A stretch of DNA of 64,000 bases from Pseudozyma flocculosa PF-1 (lineage: Eukaryota; Basidiomycota; Ustilaginomycetes; Ustilaginales; Ustilaginaceae), in contig NW_006920870.1 of NCBI RefSeq assembly GCF_000417875.1, positions 184,115 to 248,114 on the forward strand, given 5' to 3'. The position numbers and the translations under genes are program-made. Shown piece by piece: positions 1-13,047 of the stretch. A model generated the notes under the pieces. That model was given only the letters and a program-made list of their open reading frames with translations. It was not told the origin of the DNA and made no database searches. Numbering within the stretch: position 1 is the stretch's first letter; the number at the start of each line of letters is the position of its first letter.

Positions 1-103
1 GCTTGATTGCTTGATTGCTTGATTGCTTGATTGCTTGATTGCTTGATTGCTTGCTTGCTTGATTGCTTGATTGCTTGCTTGATTGCTTGATTGCTTGACT
101 GAT
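1..103. repeat. Tandem GCTTGATT / GCTT microsatellite
   Basis: The window opens inside a near-perfect tandem array of the 8-mer GCTTGATT, with some units shortened to GCTT. It decays at about position 103 and probably extends beyond the left edge. It is not a TTAGGG-type telomere. Confidence 0.9.
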
Positions 104-1200
104 CGGATTCCTGGGCGGCTTTGCTTGCCCATCTCAACTCTTCATCTGGCGTGCCTTGCCTGGCCGTGCCATGCCAGCGTCCACGCGCTGTCGCTTCGCT
201 TCGGCGACGGGTGGGATTTTTGGGGAGGCAGGCCGGGGCTGGCTTGCTTTGCGTTGCTGTTTCCGACAAACGCCCGGCGCCATCCGCAGGCAGGACAGGT
301 CGCCCTTTTGCGCATATCGTCGTGTGTGCGCAGGTACCGCGCCATGCCACGCCTTGCCGTGCTTCTGATCGTGACGGCACGGGCGGGTCGATGGAGCTGC
401 CTGCTGGCGTCTCGAATTCCAGAATCGGTTGGAGAATCCGAACGCACGGGACGAGCATTCCGGTCGACGTAGCGAGGGCCGCCCTGTTCGAGAGCAACAC
501 AACACACGCGACGCTGGCCGTCCGAGGCTAGGGTCGGAAGGAGGAGGCGGAAAACTTTTCTTGCTTGTTGGCGGGCTCCAGCGGGCTGGCAGACGAGGCC
601 AGGCAGCGATTCGCGTGGCTGGCATTTGGAAAGGGGCGAGCGTAGGCCCTGGCTGGCTCTCTGGCCCTTGGAAGCGAGGAAAGGGTCCCGACGCGACCAG
701 AGATAGAAGAACAGCAGGCAGGCAAACAGCTTTTTGCCTGCAAACGGAAGACCAACGCTCTGCTTGCGGCCTCTGGGGCTCGCTGGCTGGCATGAGGTGC
801 TGCGTCAACACCGCTCCATCGCATCGAGTGCTCCCAGGTGCACGCCTCAGCCCAACCTTCCAGCCTCGGTTTCCGCAGGAGCCACACGCAGATCGACGGG
901 CAGCTAGGCGGCGAGATGCGGGCGTTTGCCAAACGGCCGGGCGCGCCGGCGAGCGGGCTGCGCGTGCAAGACTCCGCTGGCTGCCTGCCTTTCGGATCGG
1001 CGTCGGGCGAAGGCGACGGACGGCAACGGACGGACAAGCCAGGCCAGGCTGGGGCGACTGGGCGTGCGTGCGTGCGTGCGTGGGTGCGTGCCAGGATCAA
1101 GGCTAGGGCCGCTCCTTGGTCGGCGGGTCAGCTCGGTGGTGACCTTCGCTGGCCTGGCCTGGCCTGCCAGGCGCCGGCGTGGTCGCGACGGCGATACGCC

Positions 1201-1232
<32 letters not shown>

Positions 1233-1429
1233 CCGTCTGCGAGGGCAGCAACGCATGGCGGCGATGGCAAGAGAGTCGTTGATGTCCCATCGAGTTCGTG
1301 ATCCTCTTTTCCTCTCACCACCACCTCTACCATCACCACCATCTCTCCCCCCCACTCTCCTTTTTTCCCCTTTGCAGCGTCCGGTCACTTTCCTCTTTTC
1401 CCCCGTCAATCCCTTCCCCCGTCCTCGAC
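104..1429. other. Intergenic, upstream of the elongase
   Basis: No supportable gene. It contains GCCT/GGCC-rich low-complexity DNA (for example 1151-1172), a CCTCGC hexamer run at about 1201-1232, and a CT-rich leader just before the elongase ATG. The open frames here are low-complexity and contradictory on both strands. Confidence 0.6.
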
Positions 1430-2888
1430 ATGGTCTCGTCGGTCATCTACGACTCGGTCGTGGCGGCGCTGCCTCGCAGCCTCACCGCCAACGTGCCCAC
1501 CTACCTGCTCGCATGGGAGGCCGGCAAGACGCCCCTGTCGACGTTCCCCTCGCTGGTTGCCGCCATCGTCACCTACCTCGCCGTCATCTTTGGTGGCCGC
1601 GAGCTGATGAAGAACAGGCCCGCCTTCAGCTCCAGCATCAAGATCCCCTTCCTCGTCCACAACCTCGCCCTCACCTTTGGAAGCGCGCTCCTCCTCGCCC
1701 TCATGCTCGAGGAGGTCGTCCCGATCTGGCGCAGGAACGGCTTCTACTACGCCATTTGCGGAGAGGGCGCCTGGACCATGGTGAGCCCCAAGGGGGAGAC
1801 AGGAGAGGACGTTGGCGTCAGCCGCGCAGCCTACGTACTTCTGGGCAGCGTAAAGGCGGCAGTTCGGATGGCTGGCACACTGCGATAGAAGCGCAAGGGA
1901 GCAGCTCGCTGACAGTGCCGCTTCAAACTCCCTCTTCTGCGCCTCTCGCAGAAACTCGAGACCTACTACATCATCAACTACTACTTCAAGTTGTTCGTAT
2001 CGCAACGGCCGTCAGACTGCCTCTCACAACGACGAAGACGCACCGAGCTAGCTGGCTGACCTGCTGCGATGCTCTGAACCTCGCTCTTTTGCTTCTGCAC
2101 ACAGCTGGGAGCTGATCGACACCGTCTTCCTCGTCCTCAAGAAGAAGCCCCTTGGTGCGTAGAGGCGGGCAGCTGAGGATTGGCGGGGTCCGATGCTGTG
2201 CCGTGCTGCTCTCTTCTGCTACATGTTGCGCTGACACGGGTCGCACGCCTGCGTCGCATCTCGCATCTCTCCGCGACGCCTCCTGCCTCTTCAGCTTTCC
2301 TTCACGTGTACCACCACTCGGCCACGGCCGCCCTCTGCTTTAGCCAGCTGCACGGCAAGACGAGCGTCTCGTGGGTCGTCATCTGCCTCAACCTCGCTGT
2401 GCACGTCCTGATGTGTGAGTAGCCTGGACGAGCGGCCTGTCCTGACTGGCAGGGTCAGGGTGTGTCTGCGACGACGACGACGACGAGGCTGACCTGCCGA
2501 CCTTGTCCCTTTGCATCCCCGCCCCCGCCCCGGCCCTCGCCCAGACTTCTACTACGCCCTCACCTCGCTCAAGATCCGCTGCCCCTGGAAGAAGTGGGTG
2601 ACGACTGCGCAGATTACGCAGTTTGTCATTGACCTCTTTATCGTCTACTTTGCGTCGTACAACTACTTCGTCTACACCTACTTCCCCAACGTGATCCACT
2701 ATGGCACGTGCGCGGGCAAGGAGCACGCGGCGTTTTCGGGCATGGCGTGCCTCACGAGCTACCTCTTCCTCTTCATCGCGTTCTACAAGAAGACGTACAA
2801 CCAGGCGCAGGCCAAGAAGCGCGCGGCGGCCAACGGCAAGGCGGTCGGCAACGGCCACGCCGCCAACGGATCCGTCAAGGCGCAATAG
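1430..2888 (+). CDS. ELO-family fatty acid elongase (3-ketoacyl-CoA synthase)
   Basis: Five exons: 1430-1780, 1952-1992, 2105-2154, 2295-2414 and 2545-2888, giving 301 residues. It belongs to the ELO family of ER membrane condensing enzymes, which add malonyl-CoA to acyl-CoA in long and very-long-chain fatty acid synthesis. Visible landmarks are a hydrophobic N-terminal half, the segment [16 protein letters not shown], the HVYHH form of the HxxHH histidine box built across the exon 3/4 junction, further hydrophobic spans in exon 5 ([25 protein letters not shown]), and a hydrophilic lysine-rich tail. All introns are short with GTGAGC, GTTCGT, GTGCGT and GTGAGT donors. The chosen ATG follows a CT-rich leader. 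The sequence alone does not tell an Elo2-like from an Elo3-like specificity. Confidence 0.93.
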
Positions 2889-3972
2889 ACGGAGGGCGTC
2901 GCAGCCCGGCCGGCCGACTGAACTGGCCCTCGACCGCTCGCTCGCCCGCCCGGGTCGAGTTGGCCCTTGGACCGGTCTGGTCATGGCCGTTCAGCGGCGG
3001 CAAGCTCAAAGGTCGGCCGTTGTACATACTCCCAGCGCGGACGACCCAGGGAGAGGAAGAGGAACGAGGTCTGAGGAAGAGGGCGGGCGTCGACGCAGCT
3101 TGCGCAGAGCCCGGACGGCCGCCCGCCGCGCCCGACGCCGTCTAGATGGGAGCGCTGGCGCTGTTTGCTCTCGTGTAATACAAGTTCTTTCCGGTGCTTG
3201 ATGGTTTGACCGAGGGAGAGCGGCGGCAGGCATTCCCTTGGCACGCCTGGGCGACGTCTGTTGCCCGCCGAGAGCGAAGAGGGGCGGTCGACTGGCTGGC
3301 CGGCCGGCTCTCAACCACATCCCTGCGCATGCCCACCAACCGACCGGAATTCGGGCTGCGGCTTTGCGCTCGGTTCCGAGAAAGGGAAATCAACTCGCCA
3401 GGCCGGCCAGGTCAGGCCAGGCCTGGGCCAGATCGCTGGTTGGAAGGAAGAAGAACAGGCCGGTGTGGTTGGCTGGCTGGCCGGGCTGGCTGGCTGCTCC
3501 ACGCGCAGCCAGGCCAGGCCAGGCCAGGCCAGGCCAGAGAGAGCTCGCGGCAGGGGCCGGGCCTGGGCTGGCCTGGCCTGGGCGAGCGCGCGCCGAGCTG
3601 GGGGGGAAAAAGTGACACAAGGCCCGAAGAACCAGACTGGCGCACAGCAGGCGCGCTCACCCACTCTCGCTCCTCGACGCTCGTACCACCATTCCACCGC
3701 ACCGCCACACGCTACCACGACGGTGACGACAACAACGACGACAACGACGACAAGGCCGAGCCGAATTCCAGAGCCGACCACCGCATCATCGCTCAACACC
3801 GCAGCGCATCACTCATAGCTTCAGCCGAGAAACGGCGTCGAACCGATCCAATTCGACCAGCCAGAGTCTCGCCTCCTTCCACCAACGTCGCCTCATACCA
3901 GCACCAGCCGCCGCCGCCGCCACCACCACCGCCGCCGCCGCCGCAGCAGCAGCCCGGCACCCTCTCGCTACC
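2889..3972. other. Intergenic between elongase and CCT5
   Basis: Holds the elongase 3' region and the CCT5 promoter and leader. It contains dense GCCAGGCC runs at about 3407-3437 and 3509-3580, and a CCGCCGCCACC/CAGCAG microsatellite (about 3907-3957) immediately before the CCT5 ATG. No further gene seen. Confidence 0.6.
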
Positions 3973-5994
3973 ATGGCCGAGCCTCAGATCGCATACGCCC
4001 AGGATGAGTACGGCCGACCGTTCATCGTCGTCCGGGAGCAGGGCAAAAAGACCCGCGCCCAGGGCATCCAGGCCATCAAGAACCACATCAGCGCCGCAAA
4101 GACGGTGGCCAACATCCTCAAGACGTCGCTCGGCCCGCGCGGCCTCGACAAGATCCTCATCAGCCCCGACGGCGACATCCAGGTCACCAACGACGGCGCC
4201 ACCATCATGAACAACATGCAGCTCGACCACCAGATCGCCAAGCTCCTCGTCGAGCTCAGCAAGAGCCAGGACGACGAGATCGGCGACGGCACCACCGGCG
4301 TCGTCGTCCTCGCCGGCGCACTCCTCGAGCAGTCCGAGGCCCTCATCGACCGCGGCATCCACCCCATCCGCATCGCCGACGGCTTTGAGCGCGCCTGCGC
4401 CCTCGCCGTCCAGCAGCTCGAGAGCGTCGCAGACGTCGTCGACTTCAGCCTCGACAACGTCGACGAGCTAATGAAGACGGCAAAGACGTGCCTCGGCAGC
4501 AAGATTGTGTCCAAGGCGTCGGACAAGTTTGCCCGCATCGCCGTCGACTCGGTCCTCTCGGTCGCCGACCTGAAGCGCAAGGACGTCGACTTTGAGCTGA
4601 TCAAGGTCGACGGCAAGGTGGGCGGCGGCCTCGAGGACACCACCCTCGTCAAGGGCGTCGTCATCGACAAGGACTTTTCCCACCCGCAGATGCCCCGCGA
4701 GGTGCGCGACGCCAAGATTGCCATCCTCACGTGCCCCTTTGAGCCGCCGCGCCCAAAGACCAAGCACAAGCTCGACATCACCTCGGTCGAGGAGTACAAG
4801 AAGCTGCAGGAGTACGAGAGGGCCAAGTTCGAGGACATGATCAAGCGGGTCAAGGACTGCGGCGCCAACCTCGTCATCTGCCAGTGGGGCTTCGACGACG
4901 AGGCCAACCACCTGCTCCTCCAGCACGACCTCCCCGCCGTCCGCTGGGTCGGCGGGCCCGAGCTCGAGCTCATCGCCATCGCCACCAACGGCAGGATCGT
5001 CCCGCGCTTCGAGGACCTCAGCCCAGAGAAGCTCGGCCGCGCCGGCGTCGTGCGCGAGGTGGGCTTCGGCACCACAAAGGACAAGATGCTCATCATCGAG
5101 GAGTGCGCCAACACGCGGGCCGTCACCGTCTTTGTGCGCGGCTCCAACAAGATGATCATCGACGAGGCCAAGCGGGCGCTCCACGACGCCATCTGCGTCG
5201 TCAGGAACCTCGTCGTCGACAACCGCGTCGTCTACGGCGGTGGTGCGGCCGAGATCTGCGCGTCGGTGGCTATCAGCAAGGCGGCCGATGAGGTGAGTGG
5301 CGCCAGTCGACGAGCTTGGATGCGATGGGGTCCGCTCGATGTCTGGCAACGTATCTCTTCCGACGACCCAGCTGACGCCGTGTTCCCGGCAATCCTCTTT
5401 GGACGACAGATCGCAACGCTCGAGCAGTACGCCATGCGGGCGTTTGCATCGGCCCTCGACGCCGTGCCGCTGGCATTGGCGGAAAACAGCGGCTACTCGC
5501 CCATCGAGATGCTGGCCGAGGTCAAGAGCCGACAGGTGACCGAGTCGAACCCCAAGCTCGGAATCGACTGCATGGGTGCTGGCGTGAGTGCGACCTGCGG
5601 CGGCGAGCTTCAGGGAGGGCGGCCAGTTGCGGAGGATCCCAAGCTGACGACGATGCCCTTTGTCCTGGCCTGGGCGCTGTGCCTTTGCGTGCGTGCGTGC
5701 GTGCGTGTGTCGCGATGTCGCCCCTTGTTGCAGGACAACGACATGAAGAACTGCCGCGTCTTTGACCCGCTCGTCTCCAAGCGCCAGCAGCTGCTCCTCG
5801 CGACGCAGCTGGTCCGCGCCGTCCTCAAGATCGACGACGTCGTGAGTGTGCTCACATCGCCCCTCTCCTGGCGTGCCGACGTCCGCCCGGCTCAGATGCA
5901 GACTGCTGATCCCCTTTTTCGACGACCGACCGCACCCTTTTTACGACTCGCTCTGCGTCGCCCCGTGCAGATCGAGCAACACGCCATCGAATGA
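3973..5994 (+). CDS. CCT5: T-complex protein 1 subunit epsilon (CCT5)
   Basis: Four exons: 3973-5292, 5410-5583, 5734-5841 and 5971-5994, giving 541 residues, close to the usual length of eukaryotic CCT5. It is one of the eight paralogous subunits of the cytosolic TRiC/CCT chaperonin, which folds actin, tubulin and other clients using ATP. The group II chaperonin ATP-site motif GDGTT is at about residue 104, with [12 protein letters not shown] and VTNDGATI upstream. The apical-domain stretch [16 protein letters not shown] and the [14 protein letters not shown] segment are characteristic of the epsilon subunit. The last exon encodes only seven residues (IEQHAIE). The ATG lies in a good context (CTACCATGG). 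Long antisense frames over this gene are shadows. Confidence 0.97.
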   Translation: MAEPQIAYAQDEYGRPFIVVREQGKKTRAQGIQAIKNHISAAKTVANILKTSLGPRGLDKILISPDGDIQVTNDGATIMNNMQLDHQIAKLLVELSKSQDDEIGDGTTGVVVLAGALLEQSEALIDRGIHPIRIADGFERACALAVQQLESVADVVDFSLDNVDELMKTAKTCLGSKIVSKASDKFARIAVDSVLSVADLKRKDVDFELIKVDGKVGGGLEDTTLVKGVVIDKDFSHPQMPREVRDAKIAILTCPFEPPRPKTKHKLDITSVEEYKKLQEYERAKFEDMIKRVKDCGANLVICQWGFDDEANHLLLQHDLPAVRWVGGPELELIAIATNGRIVPRFEDLSPEKLGRAGVVREVGFGTTKDKMLIIEECANTRAVTVFVRGSNKMIIDEAKRALHDAICVVRNLVVDNRVVYGGGAAEICASVAISKAADEVSGASRRAWMRWGPLDVWQRISSDDPADAVFPAILFGRQIATLEQYAMRAFASALDAVPLALAENSGYSPIEMLAEVKSRQVTESNPKLGIDCMGAGVSATCGGELQGGRPVAEDPKLTTMPFVLAWALCLCVRACVRVSRCRPLLQDNDMKNCRVFDPLVSKRQQLLLATQLVRAVLKIDDVVSVLTSPLSWRADVRPAQMQTADPLFRRPTAPFLRLALRRPVQIEQHAIE

Positions 5995-6255
5995 GCCAGC
6001 CATCACCTTGCTTGGCCAAGCAAGCAAGCTGCAGACCTGCCTGCTTTCGGGGGCGATGGGCCGCTCGACTCGCTGTACAACATCCAAAACACTGATCCTG
6101 GGAAGATTGCGAGACGTCGTCCCCCGTCTGTCTCTGTGCGCCGCCTGTCGGCCTGCCTGCGTGCGTAGGCGGTCGGCGTAAAGATGCGGTGTCGTCGCTT
6201 GCAGCGGAGCGGCGCGAGGCGTTGCGGCTGTCGACCGCGTCGGTGGGCGAGGCGG

Positions 6256-7887
6256 TTAGGACTCGATCCATATTCTGAGTCTCCACAGTGCAACAGCGAC
6301 ATCGACGGTCTCCGCACATTGCCGCAGCACGTATCCGCCGACGTCGTCATCGTTGTCGTCGCTGGTCCTGGGATGGGCATCTGCCCCCGCATCCGGGCGC
6401 GTCGGCGCGGGTGCGACGGTGTCGTCGAGGCAAGAAGCCTCGAACGAGGAGACGGCATCGAGACGCCGTTGCAGCTGCGACACGAGGTCGGGCGGGAAGG
6501 ATGAGAGGTTGTAGAGCGGTACGCTCGCGCCCCTCCCCCGCTGCGATCCGTCCCCGTCGTGATGGACGGCGGACGAATCGAGATGGACCGACTCGTGCAA
6601 CCTCGTCCCGCCTTCTTCCTCCACAGCCGCATCAGCAGGTGGTGGTGGATGTAAGGTGAGACCGAGACTGTAGACCGGTCGTCCACCTCCCACCCCCTCG
6701 TCGTCGTCGTCGTCATTCTCAATGGACGAAGCGAGGAGCCGTCGAGCTTCATCCCTCGATGTCGTCTTGATGACCGTCATGCCGCGCTGGTGGCCAGTGC
6801 GACGGTGGTCCCTCTGGAGCTGCGAGAACGTCTCGACGACGTCCTGGCGGCGGCGCGTGCAGATCCGGCTCTTCATCAGCGCGGCCTCTTGCACCACCCG
6901 CTGTTGCAGCTGCGCCGTGATGAAGTCGGACAGGTTGGGCGGGAACCTCGCCTGCGGCGCCATTGGCTTGTACGCTCCTGCACGCGCGCGCCACAATGTC
7001 GACGTCAAGAAGAGGAGGAGAGGAAGGAGGACGGGTCAACCGACGATCACAGGCCGTGGTGCATCGGGTTGGAAGCCGGGGCCATGCTGCGTCCTAGGCG
7101 CTGGCGGACGACGCACCTTGGCTCTCTACGGCTTCCAGGATGGTCTTGTGCAGCGTGACCCACATCCCCTTTCCGAGCTTGCGCTGGCTGAAGCGTGGGT
7201 GGAGCAGCTGGTCGGGTAGGATGACCTGGTTTGACCGGTCCTGCTTCTTCTTTGTTCCCTCGCCGGCGCTGCTCCCGCCGCCGCCGCCATCGTGTGCGGA
7301 AGCCGTCTTGGGCAGGCGCACAGGCTTGAGCTGCATCATCAGATCTGGTCCAGGTACCAATGCACGGCGATGTGACGAGGTCAGCTTCGGCAACGGCAAC
7401 GACGAAGGACGACGTGGCATGAAGAGTGTGGGTGGGGCGGGGGGTTGGCCGGATCGCACCTTTTGGCAAGACGTGGCCAGTAAGGGCACATCGGCGAAGC
7501 GGGGTCGAGAGGATCTGGACTGTCTCCAGAGCCGAGAGTCGGGGACGATGCCGATGTGAGCAACAACTCTGTGCGATATCGTCATTGCCGCGGCGAGCTC
7601 GGCATGCCTGGCGACTCACGAAACGGGCTACCGTCCCAGCGGTCCTCCAAGGGGCCGATTGCCTCGCGCAGCCGCTGCGTGAGCTCGAGCTCGGCCTGCT
7701 CTTCCCCCTGTCCCCGTTTCGCTTCCTCGGATGGGCCATCTTGTCCAGTCCCGGGCGCCTGGTTCGGTTTCCGAGCGAGACTGGATAGCGGCGCCGCGGC
7801 GCAGTGTGGCTGCGGGAGGAAGCGGGTCGGGCCCGGTATCCGTGCCAGGGCTCCGCGGGATCTGACAAGGTCGTGTGCCGTGACCAT
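6256..7887 (-). CDS. Uncharacterised protein with probable mitochondrial presequence
   Basis: I do not recognise the family. My model has three exons on the minus strand, 7887-7620, 7344-7117 and 6977-6256, giving 405 residues. Junctions use GTGAGT and GTGCGT donors, and all phases agree. The N-terminus (MVTAHDLVRSRGALARIPG) is rich in Arg, Ala and Leu with no acidic residues for about 40 positions after the first Asp, as expected of a mitochondrial targeting peptide. The middle is basic (a KKKQDR-type linker, then KLGKGMWVTLHKTILEAVE). A basic helical part follows (LQQRVVQEAALMKSRICTRRR), then an Asp-rich low-complexity stretch. A second in-frame ATG nine codons upstream (7914) is an alternative start. 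It converges with CCT5, whose stop lies 260 bases away. A mitochondrial assembly or ribosome-associated factor is possible, but that is only inference. Confidence 0.6.
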
Positions 7888-8524
7888 GCAGCGATGGCAT
7901 CTGCCCGACCCCATCGTGTGCAGGTGCCCGGTCAGATGACGATTCGCGGCGCGGGCGGGTGCGCGAGGATGGGTGGCCTGGCGAGGTGAGGTGAGGTGAG
8001 GTGAGGTGAGGTGAGGGAAGGGAAGGTTGAGAAGGTAGGGTCGGCTTCGCCGGAAGGCGGTGGGTGGTGTGGGCGGCGCGAAGAAAAGTCCGTGGCAGGG
8101 CGTGTGGAGGAGCGAGGAGCTGGCCCTGCCAGGCCCTGCCAGGCCAGGCCACACACCCGCCTCGTGGCCCAGGCCCCCAATGCCGCGTCGCCGTCGTCGC
8201 CGGCCTGCATTCCACAACCTCGATCCCAGAGGCCAGACTCCTTCGACGTCTCCGACAGTCATCCAAACGACGGCCCAAGGACGCCAGCACGCACACCGAG
8301 AGCAGCAACGACGCCGCAGCGCCGCCCTGCTTGCTCGTCCTCGACCGAGCACGCACCCCGACAGCACAGGCAGAGGCCGCCACGCACCGTGTCATGGGAC
8401 CACGAGATAGAGAGAGAGAGAGGGAGGGATAAGGGAGCGACCGAGGAAGTGACGAGGGACGGACGATGCAGAAACAACGACGGGTTGAGAGAGCACGGGT
8501 AACGACGAGAGGGGGCCCTTAGTT
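7888..8524. other. Intergenic / promoter of the unrecognised gene
   Basis: Between two minus-strand genes. Contains a GGTGA pentamer array at about 7983-8015, a GGCCCTGCCAGG cluster at about 8126-8155 and a short GA run near 8408-8423. No coding sequence supported. Confidence 0.55.
7983..8015. repeat. (GGTGA)n pentanucleotide array
   Basis: About six tandem copies of GGTGA/AGGTG in the intergenic region upstream of the minus-strand unrecognised gene. Confidence 0.85.
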
Positions 8525-9772
<1,248 letters not shown>

Positions 9773-10893
9773 GCTGGGCTGGCTAGCTTACGGGCGAGAA
9801 AAGGGGGTGTATGCGGCGATGCCGTTCGGTGCAGGACACTAGGACGGACGGAGACGCCCGACGTGGGTATAGGCGGGCGGGGCGCTGCAGCTGCGGGGAC
9901 CTTGGCGGTATCGATGCTCGATGCGGATCAGCCGTGCTATGGCGGTGCGGCTTGGCGCAGGGATGGGGTGTGGTGGCGTCGTAGCTGCTCTTTTGGTGCG
10001 GTCGCTCAGAGCCGGATCAATGCTGAGGTGCTGTAGGCCGTCGTGACGGCTGTGTTTTCTTTTTCTCAAGTGCGATGTTTGGATGCGGGGGCGGTGGTTG
10101 CAGAGGCGCGACTGGGCAAGGAATGCAGGGTGGTGCGGGCCGGATGCAGTGCGTGGACGCGGTATCGAGGACTGCACGGGTGCTGATAGGCGGTGGTGCG
10201 AGAGGTAAGGGGGAAAGTGGCGGCGTTGGCGAAGGTGGTGGTAGTGGTGGTGGTGACGACGACGGCGGCGGTGGCGGTGAGCCCAGCAGGGGTTGCGACG
10301 GCGATAGCGCAGGCGTACCGTACTCGCGTGTGTGTCTCTGGCTCGGGCTGGCCTGGGCTGGCCTGGGCTGGGCTGGGCTGGGCTGGCTTTGGCCTGGCTT
10401 GGCTGGTATGGACTCTGGATTTGCGTGCCCGCGTCCAGCGGTTGGATGTGCGTGATGCAGAGGCCGCGGCCGCCTCGCCTGGGCCACAGCTTGCCTGCCT
10501 TGGCTGGCTGGCCCTGGCTGGGGTTTTTTCTTTTCCGCGATTCGGGCACGCCGCCTGCGGGGCCTGCTGGCTGGCTGGCCCCTGCTTGAGCTAGGACCTG
10601 CCCGCCTGGCCAAGACGATCGCGCAGGCTGGCAGGGGTTGCACCTCGGCGCGGTGCCGAGAAAGGTTGGCGTGGGCCTCGGTGGGTGCGGGTCGATCACC
10701 GCCGCCGCCTGGCTGGGCCATCTCGCCCGCACGCTGCCTGCTGCCTGGCTACCCGTTCCCCGGACTCCCACCCGCGCTCGCTCGACCTCCCCCTGGGCTT
10801 CGTATCGCAGCTGCCTCGACCTCTTTCCGGCACGACTAACCGGCCTTCCTCGCGCACTTTCTCGTGGCCGACCAAGCTTCACCACTCGCCACC
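9773..10893. other. Divergent promoter region PP2A / NDUFB8
   Basis: 1.1 kb between two divergent genes. It includes a GGTGG-rich stretch at about 10193-10280 and a GGGCTGGGCTGGCCTGG cluster at about 10345-10410. Overlapping open frames on both strands are low-complexity shadows. No gene supported. Confidence 0.6.
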
Positions 10894-11701
10894 ATGTCGC
10901 TCCTCCGCACCGCCGCCGCCGGCGCATCGCGCTCCGCCAGGACAGCGGCCGCCGTCGCACCGCTGCGCACCTTCTCCACCTCGTCGTCCCGCCTCATCCA
11001 GCCCCAGTCCGAAAAGGACCCGCAGCTCGGCGACTACCCGGACCTGCCCTACATCAGCCTTCAGACCCGCAAATACTCGCCCAAGTGGTGGGACCCGCAA
11101 GAGAAGAGGAACTTTGGCGAGACTGTGGGTGGTCCACGAGCAGCAGCGTCAGCCCTCGGTATCGCTCTCTTTTTGACCTTGATCTGACCACGACCCTACT
11201 CGCTTCCCACCGTGCTGCTGTGTTGTTTTGCAGCCGCACGAGCAAGACGACGCCCTCTCCGTCTGGGCCCCCGACATTCACGCGACGCCCGCCAGCTCGG
11301 CGCTCCGGCAGTTCCTCGTGGCCGTCGGTGTCGTTGTCCTTTTCGGCTCGACAGTCTACGCCGCCACGCCCGAGAAGCCTGCGCTGCCAAGGGTGGGTGT
11401 CGGGTCTTGTCGCTGTGCTCTGTTCGGTCTTGACGCGACACTGACCACCTTGTGCCTTTGTGTCTGCGTCTACCCGTCTCTTGCAGACCTACCCTCGTGA
11501 TGGTCTGGCGGCGGAGCTCGGAGGCTCGCAGGTCGCGGTGAGTGCCACGGTCCCTCGCGCACACAGCCAGGAGGAAGCTTGGGTGCTGAACGCTCTCGTC
11601 TTTGGCTTCGATCCCAATTCCTCTGACTCTTCACGCAGGCACCTGTCGAGGGCGCTTTCAGCAAGTCGGGCGACGACGAAGAGGAGGAGGACGATGACTA
11701 G
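10894..11701 (+). CDS. NDUFB8: Mitochondrial NADH dehydrogenase (complex I) subunit NDUFB8
   Basis: Four exons: 10894-11124, 11234-11392, 11487-11537 and 11639-11701, giving 167 residues. This is an accessory subunit (ASHI/NDUFB8) of the membrane arm of complex I. The N-terminus is Ser/Arg/Ala-rich and typical of a mitochondrial presequence. It is followed by the family hallmark YPDLPY and then KWWDPQEKRNFGE, continuing across the first intron as HEQDDALSVWAPD. One membrane helix (about residues 101-122, LVAVGVVVLFGSTVYAA) precedes a short acidic tail ending EEEEDDD. The start has a strong context (GCCACCATGTCG); an in-frame ATG ten codons upstream is less likely. Confidence 0.9.
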
Positions 11702-12333
11702 TCTCGGCAGCTCTCGAGTAGAATCTGCCCTCTGCAATCGCGAACAGACCGACATGTGACCGTCCGCGACCGCCGTGAAGCGCTGCTCCGAGCCGACTGA
11801 CCCGGCCGGCCATGCTGCTTGCCACTGGCCCGAGGCGTAGCGCGTACAAGCAGCACCGCCCGCTGGTAGACCCTGCGCAGCTCCGTGCTCGGGTCTCTGA
11901 CTCTGTTGTGCATGCTGCTCTGAACTGGGTCCTCCCCAGGCTCGCTGCTGCTCCAAGGTCAGAGAGCGTGCCCGTGCTCCGCCGCTGCGACACGGCCGGG
12001 GATCTGCTCGGAAGCGGGTGTAAGACAGTCGAGGCGGTGCGCTGCCAATCTGAGCACCGCGGAGGAGGGGTCGGCTTGTCTGTGTTCCGCCCGTCATATC
12101 GATCGATGGTCAGGTACAAGTACAGTAGGGGCTTCGTAGGGCGAGATGGCCGTGGGCCTTGCGGAGGACATCGTGCGTCCGGACCATGACAGCAGGGCGA
12201 GAAGCAATTGTCCGGCGATGCGGGTGGGACGAGGAAAGGCGGCATCGGTCTCGTGGTCGCTCCTATACGAGCGCATCCCTCGATGAAAGCGTGAAGGGGG
12301 CGTCGCGAGGGGGACTTCAGACCGTAGCACGGC
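11702..12333. other. Convergent intergenic NDUFB8 / OST4
   Basis: About 630 bases between converging genes. Frames on both strands are short, Arg/Ser/Pro-rich and unsupported. I see nothing definable here. Confidence 0.5.
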
Positions 12334-12626
12334 TCATCTGGAAGCCTGTGCGTTGTTGGCCAGCCTGGCGGCGTTCTCCTGGTTCCTCTTTGCGTTGACG
12401 CTCAGTGCCTGGCGAGAATGCAGAGCAGGAAAGGACAGCGAGGCGATGCGCGGGGTCAGAGACAGCCGCTGCGGACAGGCGGGCATCGCAGGCGCTGCTT
12501 GGACGTGAAAAGCGAGCGTGCGCGGCAAGAGGAGCGGGCGTCACCTACGTGGTAGAGGACAATGAGGACCATGGTGAGGCTTCCGAGCCAGTTGGCGAGA
12601 GCAGACAGGGTGACGTCGCTGATCAT
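12334..12626 (-). CDS. OST4: Oligosaccharyltransferase small subunit OST4
   Basis: A tiny two-exon gene, 12626-12549 and 12408-12334, encoding 50 residues. OST4 is a single-helix subunit of the ER oligosaccharyltransferase that stabilises the STT3/OST3 subcomplex in N-glycosylation. Exon 1 encodes MISDVTLSALANWLGSLTM and then VLIVLYH. This matches the family pattern of MISD, a short lumenal start and one hydrophobic helix ending in YH. A GTAGGT donor and CAG acceptor (phase 0) join it to ALSVNAKRNQENAARL and a short polar tail. Yeast Ost4 is 36 residues, so the tail here is longer. Neither exon is long enough to stand out as an ORF. It is divergent from the gene starting at 13048. Confidence 0.88.
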
Positions 12627-13047
12627 GGTGCCGGCCGCGATCGATGGGATTGTCTTTGAGTTACGGCGATGCCCCGTGGCGATGGAAAGGGGATGGGGAG
12701 GAAGGGAGGCGATCGTTGAGGGTGGGGCTGGAAGAAGCCGTGCACCTGCCGGGTGGCCATATGCCAGCAGACGGGTCGCTCCCCGCCTGAAAGGCCAGCG
12801 TGGCCAGGCCAACAGGTGGGTGGCTCGTGTGTCGCCTGTCATTCAACCGGCCGAAAGGGAAAGACGAGGCACGCCCCGCCAGGCTCCACATCCCAATTTC
12901 GAGGCCATTTTGAGCCGCCGTTTTGTCCTGGTCCTTCTTTGACTCTCCTCGACTCCTCGGTCTCCTTCTACCACTCCTTCTCCTCGGGTCGACCTCCACC
13001 GCGCCTCGGACACCAGTGGCACACAACGCCACCGCCATGAACCCACC
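12627..13047. other. Divergent promoter OST4 / Rrn9-like gene
   Basis: 421 bases between two divergent ATGs, CT-rich on the right side (about 12950-13000). No motif beyond that and no gene. Confidence 0.5.

Noticed and set aside
1..103. Possible telomere at the left edge
   Set aside because: The unit is GCTTGATT, not a TTAGGG-type repeat, and it passes straight into ordinary promoter sequence.
3825..3850. Possible tRNA B box (GGTTCGACGCC on the minus strand)
   Set aside because: The flanking bases cannot form the T-stem and there is no matching A box or acceptor stem.
3984..5222. 412-codon antisense frame over CCT5
   Set aside because: Shadow of the highly conserved CCT5 coding sequence.
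9839..10960. 373-codon minus-strand frame in the PP2A/NDUFB8 promoter
   Set aside because: Built from Pro/Arg/His low complexity and overlaps the start of NDUFB8; no domain or splice logic.
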